From: Croceivirga thetidis
Lineage (GTDB): Bacteria > Bacteroidota > Bacteroidia > Flavobacteriales > Flavobacteriaceae
Assembly: GCF_012272815.1 (NCBI RefSeq)
Contig: NZ_JAAWWL010000002.1
Coordinates: 464,280-528,279 of the forward strand
Length of the DNA: 64,000 nt
Reading direction: 5' to 3'
This document shows, one piece after another, positions 36,815 through 46,172 of this stretch (positions are counted from its first letter, which is position 1; the number at the start of each line of letters is the position of its first letter). A program made the translations under genes and the position numbers. The notes under the pieces were generated by a model. The model searched no databases, had not been told where the DNA came from, and worked only from the letters and a program-made list of their open reading frames with translations.

Positions 36815-36892
36815 TTGGGGGCCATTACTACGATAATAGAAACTGATAACCCCTAAAATTCTGCACGAATTGCAAAATGGCAAAAGCTGAAT

Positions 36893-38356
36893 ATGAAAAT
36901 AGAGAATATCAAAACCTTAGGAGAACTAAAGAATTCAGGCTATGAGAGCAAAAGCATCAAAGATGAATTGCGTGATAACCTGCGTGAAAAAATAAAAGCT
37001 GGTGAAAACGTGTTTGTTGGAATCTGGGGTTATGAAAACTCCGTAATTCCAGAACTGGAACGAGCCATTCTTTCAAGACACAATATCAATTTGTTAGGTT
37101 TGCGTGGTCAGGCAAAAACACGATTGGCACGTTTGATGGTCAATTTGTTGGACGAATATATTCCTTATGTGGAGGGTTCGGAAATACATGACGACCCGTA
37201 TCAACCCATGTCTAGATTTGCGAAAGAAATTTTAGCTGAAAAAGGAGATGACACTCCGATTTCATGGTTGCACCGTGATGAACGATTTTATGAAAAATTG
37301 GCCACTCCAGATGTAACGGTGGCGGATTTAATCGGAGATGTGGACCCTATTAAAGCAGCGAATTTAAAATTAAGTTATGCCGATGACCGTGTAATTCATT
37401 TTGGAATGATTCCTAGGGCGAATCGTTGCATTTTTGTCATAAACGAGCTTCCAGATTTGCAAGCTAGAATTCAAGTAGCGCTATTCAACATTCTTCAAGA
37501 AGGTGATATTCAAATACGAGGATTTAAACTTCGATTGCCACTGGATGTTCAATTTGTGTTTACTGCAAACCCTGAAGATTACACCAATCGAGGAAGTATC
37601 GTCACACCTTTGAAGGATAGAATAGGTTCTCAAATTTTAACTCATTATCCTGAGGACTTGGAAACAGCAAAAAAAATCACAAAACAAGAAGCCCAATTGG
37701 ATTCTAGACAAAGTGAACACATCTATGTTCCTGATCTGGCAATGGATGTTTTGGAACAAATCGGTTTCGAGGCACGCAATAGTGAATATGTAGATGCCAA
37801 AAGCGGTGTAAGTGCCCGTATGAGCATTACTGCATTTGAAAACTTGTTAAGTGCTGCTGAAAGACGAATGTTGCTTTCTGGTGTGGATGAAACCAAAATA
37901 CGTGTCAGTGACTTTATGGGTGTAATCCCATCAATTACAGGTAAGATAGAACTGGTGTATGAGGGAGAGCAGGAGGGAGCCGCTTTTGTTGCGGAAACGT
38001 TGCTGGAAGAGGCCATTAAAAATATCTTCCCAAACTACTTCCCAAAAATCAGTAAGTTAGAAAAGAAGGGTGAACCAACAGCTTATGATGAGTTAATTGC
38101 TTGGTTTTTTGATTCTGATGGTTTCGAACTTTATGATGAAGATTCAGATGAAACCTATTTGAAAAAACTGGATTCAATTCCACCTTTGAATTCATTAATT
38201 CGAGAGTATGGGGGAGATATAGCAGAATCTGACCATTACTTCTTGAAAGAGTTGCTTTTATGGGGACTTGTATCCAACAAAAAACTCAGTAAATACCGTT
38301 TTCAAAATGGTGTTCGGTTTAAAGATTTGTATGGTAGCTACATAAGTGGACTCTAA
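36893..38356 (+). CDS. MoxR/magnesium-chelatase-like AAA+ ATPase
   Basis: A 487-residue AAA+ ATPase. Walker A is GLRGQAKTR at residues 69-77. The Walker B strand is IFVINELPDLQ with Asn184-Glu185 where most relatives have Asp-Glu. Sensor-1 is FVFTANPEDY and the arginine-finger region follows in SIVTPLKDRIGSQI. The C-terminal part (about 370-487) is a helical domain specific to this subgroup. It is preceded by the VWA partner, 78 bases upstream. The D-to-N change may slow hydrolysis without blocking ATP binding. Confidence 0.85.
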   Translation: MKIENIKTLGELKNSGYESKSIKDELRDNLREKIKAGENVFVGIWGYENSVIPELERAILSRHNINLLGLRGQAKTRLARLMVNLLDEYIPYVEGSEIHDDPYQPMSRFAKEILAEKGDDTPISWLHRDERFYEKLATPDVTVADLIGDVDPIKAANLKLSYADDRVIHFGMIPRANRCIFVINELPDLQARIQVALFNILQEGDIQIRGFKLRLPLDVQFVFTANPEDYTNRGSIVTPLKDRIGSQILTHYPEDLETAKKITKQEAQLDSRQSEHIYVPDLAMDVLEQIGFEARNSEYVDAKSGVSARMSITAFENLLSAAERRMLLSGVDETKIRVSDFMGVIPSITGKIELVYEGEQEGAAFVAETLLEEAIKNIFPNYFPKISKLEKKGEPTAYDELIAWFFDSDGFELYDEDSDETYLKKLDSIPPLNSLIREYGGDIAESDHYFLKELLLWGLVSNKKLSKYRFQNGVRFKDLYGSYISGL

Positions 38357-38358
38357 GC

Positions 38359-39576
38359 TCATTTTTTAAAAGGAAAAATCCTAAAGAATGTGAGACTACG
38401 CCATAACCATTCCAATGGCCCATAGTTAAAGTGTTTAAGCCAAAGTCGGCTTAACCACATTTGTAGCCCAATAAAAACTATGGCAATCAAAAATGTATAG
38501 CTCTGTCTAAGTTCTCCTATGTAACCAAGGCCCCAACCAAATAGTATAAATGTAAAAATGATACTTTGTAAAACGTAATTGGTTAGTGCCATACGACCAT
38601 AAGGGGCAAATTTCAGTAATCGTTTCTCCCAATTAGATTTGCGAAACAACATTGTAAAAAACACAATATACATTATGGTCATTGATGCATTGGCCAAATC
38701 CATACCTGTAAATCCGACCATGGCGTTCCAACTATTCATATTAAAATTTTGACCCATACTAGCGAATCCTCCTATCATTATGCCAATAGAGACCAATAAG
38801 CCAATTGCACTATAAGCCAAAACCTTCTTGGTTATTTTTTTGTCCTCTCTAAACCGATTAAAAAATCCGTTCCTACCAACCAGAAGGCCCAAGAGAAAAA
38901 ATGCAAATGTGAAATAGGCTCTTCCGAAAATCCCGTATTGAAATTCTAACTTTTCAAGATGTCCTGTTGTGGCATTCCAACTAAATACATCATTGATACT
39001 TCCATTCTTTAAGATGTCGTAATACGCGGTAACTTGAGAAGCATTACCGTCAGTTGGAAGTGAATTAAAAACACCTTCACCATGGGTGAGTCCAAAGACT
39101 ACAAATCTGCCTAAACCCAAAAAAAGTAGGATACTTACTATATATATCCATTTAGAATTCATTTTATAAAATGGGATTAAAAGCAGTCCTAAAGATGCAT
39201 AAATGGTCAAGATATCGCCTCTATAGAAGAGGTGGTGTAAATAACCAATGGCAAATAGAATTACTAATCGCCAAAAAAACCGGCCACCAAAATAATTGCC
39301 CCTTTTCCTACCATTATCCATTTGAATGAAAAAACTTAATCCAAATAAAAATGAAAAGAGGGCTATAAATTTGCCCCTCAATAAAATGCCAATGAAATTA
39401 TCAACAATATGGTCAGTTACACCTTGATGAACCGACTCATTGAAACTATTTGAGGGCATTCCCCCAATATAATTTTCAACTACATGACAAATAACGATGC
39501 CAGCAAGCGCAAAGCCCCGCAAAGCATCGATTATTGAAATTCGCTCAAACTGTACTGTTTTGGTAAGGTTGTTCAC
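38359..39576 (-). CDS. DUF418 family membrane protein
   Basis: A 405-residue polytopic membrane protein recognised as DUF418: RISIIDALRGFALAGIVICHVVENY at the N-terminus is the family hallmark, and the C-terminal domain ends with the conserved GPLEWLWRSLTFFR. About nine membrane helices are visible. Family members are presumed transporters or membrane acyltransferase-like proteins; no substrate is known. It is convergent with the MoxR-like gene, stops separated by two bases, and divergent from corA. Confidence 0.88.
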   Translation of the reverse strand: MNNLTKTVQFERISIIDALRGFALAGIVICHVVENYIGGMPSNSFNESVHQGVTDHIVDNFIGILLRGKFIALFSFLFGLSFFIQMDNGRKRGNYFGGRFFWRLVILFAIGYLHHLFYRGDILTIYASLGLLLIPFYKMNSKWIYIVSILLFLGLGRFVVFGLTHGEGVFNSLPTDGNASQVTAYYDILKNGSINDVFSWNATTGHLEKLEFQYGIFGRAYFTFAFFLLGLLVGRNGFFNRFREDKKITKKVLAYSAIGLLVSIGIMIGGFASMGQNFNMNSWNAMVGFTGMDLANASMTIMYIVFFTMLFRKSNWEKRLLKFAPYGRMALTNYVLQSIIFTFILFGWGLGYIGELRQSYTFLIAIVFIGLQMWLSRLWLKHFNYGPLEWLWRSLTFFRIFPFKK

Positions 39577-39632
39577 GTTCTCGGATTTATGGTTGTATCA
39601 TAAGACTACCAAAACAAGGCTTTTGTTACAGT

Positions 39633-39662
39633 TTTGGGTTATATTAAATAAATCTATTTTTA
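39633..39662 (+). promoter_or_regulatory. candidate promoter of corA
   Basis: TTTG at 39633-39636 and TATTTTTA at 39655-39662 (7 of 8 to TAnnTTTG) are separated by 18 bases, the normal Bacteroidota spacing, 22 bases before the corA ATG. Confidence 0.45.
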
Positions 39663-39684
39663 ATAAGCTTCAACAATATTTATT

Positions 39685-40770
39685 ATGGCAAGAAAAAAGG
39701 TCCAAAAAATTAAATTACCAAAGGCTTTTCGTGCAAAATCCAAGTTGGGTAAAGCTCCTGGAGCTATAAACTATGTTGGTGGAAGAAAGGAGCAACTCAC
39801 AAAGATTTCATTGTTGGAGTATACAAATGATAGCTTAAAGACTCAATACCCAAGGCCTTTAAAGCTAAAAGAGAGTATATCGAATGAAATGACCTCCTTT
39901 TGCAACGTAGTGGGGCTCGCTCAAGAAAATATTATTGATGGAATTGGAAAGTCATTTAATTTCAACAACCTTTTATTAGAGGACGTTGTGGACACCTTTC
40001 AGCGCCCAAAGATTGAAGAATTCGATGACCATGTTTTTGGGGTTTTCAAGATGCTATATCTAAACCAGGAAGACCTTTTGGTTGTTGAACATATGGCTAT
40101 GGTGCTAATTGAAGGAACTGTGCTGGTTTTTCAAGAGACGGAAGAAGATGTTTTTGATGGTGTTCTCAACCGGATTGAACAAAAATTCGGTAGAATTAGA
40201 TCAAGAGGTGCAGACTATTTGTTTTTTGCCTTGCTTGATGCAATTGTTGACCATTACTATATCGTTCTGGATGAAGTAAAGGATAAACTTGAATTACTTG
40301 AAGAAGAGGTATACAACAAGCCAAGTGAAGAAACTGCCAAAAGAATACAGTTGATAAAAAAAGAAATTTTGCGCATACGTAAATGGATTTTCCCAGTTAA
40401 GGATTTAGTAAATAGACTTATCGAATCTGAACATCAGTTAATCTCAAAGGATACCAAACTCTTTCTAAAAGATACTTTAGACCATTGCATTGAAATCAAT
40501 GAAGATTTAACTCTTTATAGAGAGATGTCTACTAGTCTTATGGAAATGTATATGACCAGTGTCAGTAACAAAATGAATGAAGTAATGAAAGTACTGACCG
40601 TAATCGCGGCCATCTTTATTCCGCTGACCTTTTTGGCCGGGATTTATGGGATGAATTTCGAGTATATACCAGAGTTGCACTATCAGAACGGTTACTTTGT
40701 TCTTTGGGGTGTCTTTATTGCTATTGGCATTGGTCTGTTAATTCTATTTAAGAAGAAAGGCTGGCTTTAA
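39685..40770 (+). CDS. corA: CorA-type magnesium/cobalt transporter
   Basis: A 361-residue CorA protein. The long cytoplasmic alpha/beta funnel (about 1-290) is followed by two C-terminal membrane helices; the selectivity motif GMN is in LAGIYGMNFEYIPEL near residue 320, and the C-terminus is positively charged (KKKGW). The family forms pentamers moving Mg2+ across the inner membrane. The N-terminus is basic (MARKKVQKIKLPK). Complete, with a credible promoter 22 bases upstream. Confidence 0.94.
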   Translation: MARKKVQKIKLPKAFRAKSKLGKAPGAINYVGGRKEQLTKISLLEYTNDSLKTQYPRPLKLKESISNEMTSFCNVVGLAQENIIDGIGKSFNFNNLLLEDVVDTFQRPKIEEFDDHVFGVFKMLYLNQEDLLVVEHMAMVLIEGTVLVFQETEEDVFDGVLNRIEQKFGRIRSRGADYLFFALLDAIVDHYYIVLDEVKDKLELLEEEVYNKPSEETAKRIQLIKKEILRIRKWIFPVKDLVNRLIESEHQLISKDTKLFLKDTLDHCIEINEDLTLYREMSTSLMEMYMTSVSNKMNEVMKVLTVIAAIFIPLTFLAGIYGMNFEYIPELHYQNGYFVLWGVFIAIGIGLLILFKKKGWL

Positions 40771-40900
40771 CATTCTATTCTGTTAACAAATGCAAAGAAG
40801 GGTTAAAGGCCGTTAAAGGCCTTGACAAAAGCGCTATTTCCCTTAGTTTATTAGTGTAATTATTTCAAAATCAATTATTTGAAGTTGTGATAATTCATAA

Positions 40901-40935
40901 ATGAAGTTGAATCTTAAATGAAAAGAATGAATTAT
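40901..40935 (+). repeat. copy 1 of a duplicated translation-start region (dps)
   Basis: The 35 bases from ATGAAGTTGAATCTTAAATG are nearly the same as those starting at 41451 before the next gene. In this copy the upstream ATG reads MKLNLK and stops at TGA 40919, which overlaps the dps ATG (ATGA). Confidence 0.6.
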
Positions 40936-41427
40936 TTAAATCTAAATGAGGACAAATTGTCCAATGTGGTAATAGAGTTGAATCAATTATTGGCGGATTA
41001 CCATTTGTACTATCAAAATCTGAGAAACTTTCATTGGAACATCATGGGAGATAATTTTTTCGATTTGCATAAAAAATTCGAAGAATTGTATACGGATGCC
41101 AGAGGAAAAATTGATGAGATAGCTGAACGTATTTTAACCTTGCGATATCATCCGATGAGCAATTACAGCGATTATTTAAAGCAATCGAACATCCAAGAAA
41201 ACGAGACTACTTTATTAGATAATCAAATGGTCAGTGAAATTATAAACAATCACGCCATCCTTATAGCGCAAATGAATAAAGTATTGGCTACAGCTGAAGA
41301 AGCAGAAGATGAAGGAACCATTGATTTAATTGGAGCCTACATTCGTGAGCTAGAAAAAAGTAGTTGGATGTTGGATGCATGGAATAGAAAACAAAACCAG
41401 AAATTGAAAAAGATGATTGAGGCCTAA
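40918..41427 (+). CDS. Dps family DNA-binding ferritin-like protein
   Basis: A 169-residue Dps/ferritin-like protein. It has the conserved NFHWNIMGDNFFDLHKKFEELYTDARGKIDEIAERI ferroxidase region, with the dimer-interface residues His, Asp and Glu in place. Twelve-mers store iron and protect DNA from peroxide. The C-terminus is lysine-rich (KQNQKLKKMIEA), as is common for DNA-binding Dps. The start overlaps a six-codon upstream ORF, which may tune translation. Confidence 0.93.
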   Translation: MKRMNYLNLNEDKLSNVVIELNQLLADYHLYYQNLRNFHWNIMGDNFFDLHKKFEELYTDARGKIDEIAERILTLRYHPMSNYSDYLKQSNIQENETTLLDNQMVSEIINNHAILIAQMNKVLATAEEAEDEGTIDLIGAYIRELEKSSWMLDAWNRKQNQKLKKMIEA

Positions 41428-41450
41428 ATCAAGGTATCAATAGATATAGA

Positions 41451-41485
41451 ATGAAGTTGAATTTTAAAATGAAAAAGATGAATAC
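41451..41485 (+). repeat. copy 2 of the duplicated translation-start region
   Basis: ATGAAGTTGAATTTTAAAATG and the following bases repeat the sequence at 40901. Here one extra A keeps the first ATG in frame with the downstream gene, making the true start (41451, 41469 or 41478) uncertain. Confidence 0.6.
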
Positions 41486-41987
41486 AATAAAATTAGTTAT
41501 ATCGGTAACATTGTTGCTTTTAGCAATCAATGCACCTGCACAAGAATTACCAAATGAAGGCACAACAGAGGTCACTGAGAAAACCTTTACTATGAAAAAT
41601 GGTGAAGAAACTATAGAAAACTCTGTGAGAATTACCACTTCGGTTAAACAAGCGGTTATGATTGATAAGAATAATAATGATGTAAATCGAAAGCGTATAT
41701 ATCCTCCAAAACTGGTGGTAAAAACAGTAGAAATCGATAATGACACCGATAATTTATATGATGAAAAAATAGAGTTCAGTTACTTAACGAATGAGCGAAC
41801 CGACTTCACACTGATAAGTAGTGAGGAAGATATTATGTTGGTTGTTGAGGAAGGTGAAAATGTCACTGTTCTTGAAAATCAAAGATTGTTTAAAACCAAT
41901 CAAGACAATAGAACAACGTATGTGTATACCAGTGAAGATGGAGACAAGATTGAATTTAGAATTGAAAAAAGTCCTATCAAGTCGTAA
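41469..41987 (+). CDS. exported protein of unknown family downstream of dps
   Basis: A protein of about 172 residues. Its signal peptide reads MKKMNTIKLVISVTLLLLAINAPAQ; I take ATG 41469 by analogy with the repeated dps start region, but an in-frame ATG at 41451 adds six residues. The mature part is acidic with beta-strand-like stretches (FTMKNGEETIENSVRITTS, PPKLVVKTVEIDNDTDNLYD, YVYTSEDGDKIEFRIEKS). It probably lies in the periplasm and is transcribed with dps. I do not recognise a family. Confidence 0.65.
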   Translation: MKKMNTIKLVISVTLLLLAINAPAQELPNEGTTEVTEKTFTMKNGEETIENSVRITTSVKQAVMIDKNNNDVNRKRIYPPKLVVKTVEIDNDTDNLYDEKIEFSYLTNERTDFTLISSEEDIMLVVEEGENVTVLENQRLFKTNQDNRTTYVYTSEDGDKIEFRIEKSPIKS

Positions 41988-42013
41988 AGGCTATTAAATA
42001 AACCAAACAAAAG

Positions 42014-42036
42014 AGCCCCTTCAAAGGGGCTTTTTT
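42014..42036 (+). terminator. intrinsic terminator after the dps operon
   Basis: AGCCCCTT and AAGGGGCT form an 8-bp stem (closing to a 6-base loop) followed by TTTTTT. It ends the dps transcript before the convergent cysM gene. Confidence 0.85.
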
Positions 42037-42060
42037 ATGTTTGAATGCAGAACAATCAAT

Positions 42061-42942
42061 TTAAAAAATTTTTGAAGAAAGATAACGATCACCTCGGTCA
42101 CAAACTATTGAAACTATTGTTCCTTCTTCAATTTCAGAAGCTAATTTTAATGCTATTGTTGCCGCTCCACCGCTGCTTATTCCTGAGAAAATACCTTCTT
42201 GACTTGCTAGTTTTCGTGACATTTGAATTGCTTCTTTTTCAGATACGAATCTAATTTCGTCAACTTTTTTTGAATCGTAAATAGAAGGAACATAGTCTGG
42301 TGACCATTTGCGTATACCTGGTATGCGAGAACCTTCTTCGGGTTGCACACCAATTATCTTGATATCAGATTTTTTTTCTTTTAAATAGGTGGAGGTTCCT
42401 GTTATGGTTCCTGTAGTACCCATACTACTTACAAAATGGGTGATTTCCCCCTCGGTATCTTTCCAAATCTCTGGACCGGTAGTCTGATAATGGGCCTTCC
42501 AATTGTCGTTATTTCCAAATTGGTCTAACATCACATATCCATCGTTGGAAACTTTATTCATAACGTAGTCCCTTGCGCCTTCAATTCCGATTTCCGCAGG
42601 TGTCAAAATAACCTTTGCACCATAAGCTTGCATGGTCTGCACACGTTCTCGTGTAGAATTCTCCGGCATAACCAATTCAATATTCAATCCATAAATACCT
42701 GCCGCCATAGCTAACGCAATACCGGTATTGCCGCTGGTTGCTTCGATTAATTTGGAATTTCTATCAAAATCGCCTCGTTCCAATCCACTTTTTATCATAT
42801 TCAATGCCGGACGATCCTTAACGCTTCCACCAGGATTATGGCCCTCTAACTTGAATAATAACTTCACGTTAGGATTGCTGTTCAATACTTTAGATTGAAC
42901 CATTGGTGTGTTTCCAATCAAGTCTAAAATTGATTTAGGCAT
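42061..42942 (-). CDS. cysM: cysteine synthase B
   Basis: A 293-residue fold-type II PLP enzyme making cysteine from O-acetylserine. The PLP lysine is Lys42 in NPGGSVKDRPALNM, the substrate loop is EATSGNTGIALA, and the phosphate-binding glycine loop is SSMGTTGTITGTSTYL. The C-terminal serine of the PLP ring hydrogen bond is in SIVCDRGDRYLSS. The ...DRGDRYLSSKIF ending is typical of the CysM clade, which can also use thiosulfate or S-sulfocysteine. Overlaps cysE by 8 bases. Confidence 0.94.
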   Translation of the reverse strand: MPKSILDLIGNTPMVQSKVLNSNPNVKLLFKLEGHNPGGSVKDRPALNMIKSGLERGDFDRNSKLIEATSGNTGIALAMAAGIYGLNIELVMPENSTRERVQTMQAYGAKVILTPAEIGIEGARDYVMNKVSNDGYVMLDQFGNNDNWKAHYQTTGPEIWKDTEGEITHFVSSMGTTGTITGTSTYLKEKKSDIKIIGVQPEEGSRIPGIRKWSPDYVPSIYDSKKVDEIRFVSEKEAIQMSRKLASQEGIFSGISSGGAATIALKLASEIEEGTIVSIVCDRGDRYLSSKIF

Positions 42943-43726
42943 TTGAAACGGTTTTGATTTTAATTTCAGGCGTATGAAAAACAGTTGAATTCGGAGGAAC
43001 CGAGGAGGTTAACCAGGCGTTTCCTCCTATAACTGAATTTTCACCAACAACCGTTTCACCGCCCAAAATAGTAGCATTAGCATAAATCGTGACGTTTGAT
43101 TCGATGGTCGGATGTCTCTTCGTCTTTTGTAAACTTTTATCAACGTAAAGAGCACCAAGTGTTACTCCCTGATAAATCTTAACCTTGTCTTTTATAATAG
43201 CGGTTTCTCCGATAACGACTCCAGTGGCATGGTCTATAAAGAAAGAGTTGCCAATTTGTGCTCCAGGGTTGATATCAACACCAGTTTGCCGGTGTGCATA
43301 CTCTGTCATTAATCTGGGAACCATCGGAAAACCTTCTTGATATAGAAAATGTGCTAACCTATAGATGGCTATTGCATAAAACCCAGGATAAGCCATATAG
43401 ACTTCTTCAATAGATAAAGAAGCCGGGTCACAATCACGAATTGCCTCTGCATCTAAGTTTAATTTTTCAAGTATAATGGGTAACTCAGCTAAATATCGTT
43501 CCCAAACCTTTGTGCATGGCCTAACAGTATCCCAGCAGGCTAAATCGACCAGTTCGTTAAAATCCAGAGCCAAGAATTCAAGGTTCTCCTCAACAGTTGT
43601 ATTGATATCAAAAAGGGTGTAGAAAAGCCTATCTGTAAATTCCTCAGTTTTTCTTTTTAATCTATAGTCTAAGTAGGGTTGTTTCTTATGGTGCTTTAAT
43701 TGTCTGATTATTTCCTGCCTGTCCAT
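42935..43726 (-). CDS. cysE: serine O-acetyltransferase
   Basis: A 263-residue hexapeptide-repeat acetyltransferase. The N-terminal helical domain (about 1-135) is followed by the beta-helix: GVDINPGAQIGNSFFIDHATGVVIGETAIIKDKVKIYQGVTLGA, with the catalytic His in DHATGVVIGE. Hexapeptide turns continue to IGGNAWLTSSVPPNSTVFHTPEI. It supplies O-acetylserine to CysM, with which it overlaps, so the operon forms cysteine from serine. The epsC-like long form is common in Bacteroidota. Confidence 0.93.
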   Translation of the reverse strand: MDRQEIIRQLKHHKKQPYLDYRLKRKTEEFTDRLFYTLFDINTTVEENLEFLALDFNELVDLACWDTVRPCTKVWERYLAELPIILEKLNLDAEAIRDCDPASLSIEEVYMAYPGFYAIAIYRLAHFLYQEGFPMVPRLMTEYAHRQTGVDINPGAQIGNSFFIDHATGVVIGETAIIKDKVKIYQGVTLGALYVDKSLQKTKRHPTIESNVTIYANATILGGETVVGENSVIGGNAWLTSSVPPNSTVFHTPEIKIKTVSNA

Positions 43727-43818
43727 TTCTTGTTAGGTTGTTTCGTCTTCATGTTAAAAGTAGTTATTTGGACTACCACAATTGGTTAACTTTAGCATAA
43801 ATTATCCTTCTTAATCGT

Positions 43819-44499
43819 ATGGACAATCCCATCATTACAAAAGCCTCGTTTGATTTTTTAAAAAAATTGGCAGACAACAACAATCGTGAATGGTTTTCTG
43901 CCCACAAAACTGAATTTAAGACCCATGAGTCTGGTATAAAGGAATTTTACACTGCTGTAAAAAATCGACTTGATGGACATGACGAAATTGAAAAGGTAAA
44001 AATGTTTCGTATTTATCGAGATGTCAGGTTTTCAAAGGACAAAACGCCATATAAAGCACACTTTGCAGGTTCGTTATCAAGAGCAGGGGCAAGCAGAAGA
44101 GGTGGGTACTACTTAAGGTTAAAACCAGGTGAATCATTTGTTGCAACTGGATTTTGGGACCCGAACAAAGAGGACCTTTTAAGAATTCGCAAAGAGTTTG
44201 AACTTGATGCAGATGAATTTAGGAACACCATCTACGAACCAAGTTTTAAAAAAATTTGGGGAGAACTTCAAGGTGATGCAGTCAAAACAGCACCAAAAGG
44301 GTTTGATAAAGAACATGTTAATATCGACCTTATTAAACGAAAACAATTCATATTCGTCCGTAATTTTTCAGATAAAGAAGTCTTTTCAAAAGACTTTTTA
44401 GAAGAGGTCGATACATCATTTAAAGCTATTCGACCTTATTTTGATTTGATGAGTAGTATTCTAACGACTAATTTAAATGGGGAATCATTAATAGACTAA
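43819..44499 (+). CDS. DUF2461 family protein
   Basis: A 226-residue protein of the DUF2461 family, recognised by SFDFLKKLADNNNREWFSAHKTEF at the N-terminus, MFRIYRDVRFSKDKTPYKAHFAGSLSRAG in the middle and GGYYLRLKPGESFVATGFWDPNKEDLLRIRKEF. Its function is unknown. It is divergent from cysE and its end overlaps the 3' end of the next, convergent gene by 12 bases. Confidence 0.9.
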   Translation: MDNPIITKASFDFLKKLADNNNREWFSAHKTEFKTHESGIKEFYTAVKNRLDGHDEIEKVKMFRIYRDVRFSKDKTPYKAHFAGSLSRAGASRRGGYYLRLKPGESFVATGFWDPNKEDLLRIRKEFELDADEFRNTIYEPSFKKIWGELQGDAVKTAPKGFDKEHVNIDLIKRKQFIFVRNFSDKEVFSKDFLEEVDTSFKAIRPYFDLMSSILTTNLNGESLID

Positions 44500-44898
44500 A
44501 GTATCAGGTTCCAGAAGTTGTACCTGGCTTTTTAGTCGTTCAATGACCATATTCATCATACGTTTGTTTAGTGCCGAAGAATTTTCAATGTAGGTAAGGT
44601 ACTCTTCGACAGTAAATTGACCTATAACCATTCCTTTAAGGGAATTACGAAATTTGATATCCTTTTGAATTGAACGTTCAATGTATTGCAAACGGGCTTC
44701 AAGATTCAATTCGTAAAATTTATTCTTGTGCTTTCGAATATAATTTTTGAAAGCTGCTGTTAAGAGGTCATTCTGAAATTTTATGATAGGTCTTAGTGTG
44801 ACGTTTTGAAAATATTCTTCGTCTGAAGTCTCGGAATTAACTTTTGCCGTTTCAAGGACTGGACGAATCTGTTTGAGGTGGGATGACCTATTGTCCAT
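44488..44898 (-). CDS. conserved flavobacterial helical protein, unknown function
   Basis: A 136-residue all-alpha protein from ATG 44898 (MDNRSSHLKQIRPVLE). It has charged amphipathic helices (SDEEYFQNVTLRPIIKFQNDLL, YIRKHKNKFYELNLEARLQYIERSIQKD) and no membrane segment. Related flavobacterial proteins are sometimes labelled 'glyoxalase', but I see no VOC fold or metal ligands here. Convergent overlap of 12 bases with the DUF2461 gene. Confidence 0.72.
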   Translation of the reverse strand: MDNRSSHLKQIRPVLETAKVNSETSDEEYFQNVTLRPIIKFQNDLLTAAFKNYIRKHKNKFYELNLEARLQYIERSIQKDIKFRNSLKGMVIGQFTVEEYLTYIENSSALNKRMMNMVIERLKSQVQLLEPDTLVY

Positions 44899-45130
44899 AA
44901 TGGTAGTTTTTCTAAAATTAGCTATATCAAGCAAGACGGCATTGTACTTTGAATATAGTTTTTAACTGTTATATGAACAATCGAAATGTTTGCTGATAAA
45001 TCTTTATATTCTTTTAGTAACCCATAAGTAATCAGCGTTGTGCAGAGGGTTTAATTCGAAGACTACAATAATTAAGTTTCGCCACACTAATTCAATACGC
45101 ATAAATCATAAATGCTGATGGTAATCTTTA

Positions 45131-45988
45131 CTAATAAGTGCAGCCTACTTCAACAAAACAGTCTTTTTCATGGAATCTGGGAGCTAAGGGCGATGCCATA
45201 CAACAAGTGGAACCTAAATGGAAAACGGCCAACTCATCCAACTTATTGATTTTTTCATTTATTCGAATGTTGTTGGGTAACTCAATGGTGCCAACGGCTG
45301 GTCCACCAACAATTGAAAGGTACCATACTTTACCTGCGGTGTCGGTAATATCAATATTATAGCGCTCATTTCTAAAGGCCGGCAAGGATTGGTTTTCTTT
45401 GTAAATCCAAGGTCTAAGAACTATTAGGTCACCAGGTATGTGTTGTATTCTAGTTATTGTCCCTGTTATCGGTGCATGAATACGATGGTAATTTTTGTTG
45501 TGTAAAAACACGTTTGTAAAATGGTATTCTGCTGGAATGCTGCCATTTTCCAAACCAAAAATGGTATCAACTTCGCGTATATCTCCTTTAATATTAGCAG
45601 AAGAAATGCTTTTGATTTTACCGTTATCACAGAGTAAGCCTTCGCAGGGCCAAACGGTATTGCTTGAATTTACAGGTCGTTCTTTGAATTGACGCGTGAA
45701 AAAATCCTGGAAATTGTCGTAATTCATTTTTCCATTGGGTGGTATGAATTTTTCCAGATAAAGCTCATCTTCATAAAAAAAATCAACATAAGGTCTTATC
45801 AAATACGCACTCAGCCGTGATTCATAAACCTGACTATATAAAGCTGAAATTTTTCTTTGAAATATACTGGGTAAATTCCCCCAAAGTTTAACCGATAAAA
45901 ATTTGTAGAAGTAAGCCCTCCATTTAGGTAATTTAAATACTGTAAAAGTCGGGTCTGCATAAAATTCTGTTACAGTTTCAATATTCAT
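45131..45988 (-). CDS. psd: phosphatidylserine decarboxylase
   Basis: A 285-residue pyruvoyl-dependent decarboxylase making phosphatidylethanolamine. The self-cleavage site is Gly259-Ser260 in FHLGSTCCM near the C-terminus, as required for forming the pyruvoyl group. His and Asp of the conserved segment KNYHRIHAPITGTI and VGGPAVGTI are present. The long N-terminal part (about 1-95) fits the membrane-associated 'long' form of Psd. It is transcribed alone. Confidence 0.92.
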   Translation of the reverse strand: MNIETVTEFYADPTFTVFKLPKWRAYFYKFLSVKLWGNLPSIFQRKISALYSQVYESRLSAYLIRPYVDFFYEDELYLEKFIPPNGKMNYDNFQDFFTRQFKERPVNSSNTVWPCEGLLCDNGKIKSISSANIKGDIREVDTIFGLENGSIPAEYHFTNVFLHNKNYHRIHAPITGTITRIQHIPGDLIVLRPWIYKENQSLPAFRNERYNIDITDTAGKVWYLSIVGGPAVGTIELPNNIRINEKINKLDELAVFHLGSTCCMASPLAPRFHEKDCFVEVGCTY

Positions 45989-46145
45989 TAGTTGTTGATT
46001 AGATTGATGCTGCCTTAAATTATTCGATTTTCAACGTTGCAGGTCTATGATTAAGAAAATTTTATTTTACGATTAACAATTTTTAATAATCGGTAATTCT
46101 TTTAGCAACAATCATCTTCCTAATGGCCGTAATCGTATTTCTAAA

Positions 46146-46153
46146 TAATTTTG
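46146..46153 (+). promoter_or_regulatory. candidate -7 element for the thioesterase gene
   Basis: TAATTTTG matches TAnnTTTG exactly, 20 bases upstream of the ATG. No clear TTTG at the -33 position. Confidence 0.35.
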
Positions 46154-46172
46154 AATTGTAAAAACACTACAG

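Noticed and set aside
44935-45130. possible tRNA or small RNA in the gap before psd
   Set aside because: No cloverleaf, terminator or promoter consensus could be assembled from the sequence.
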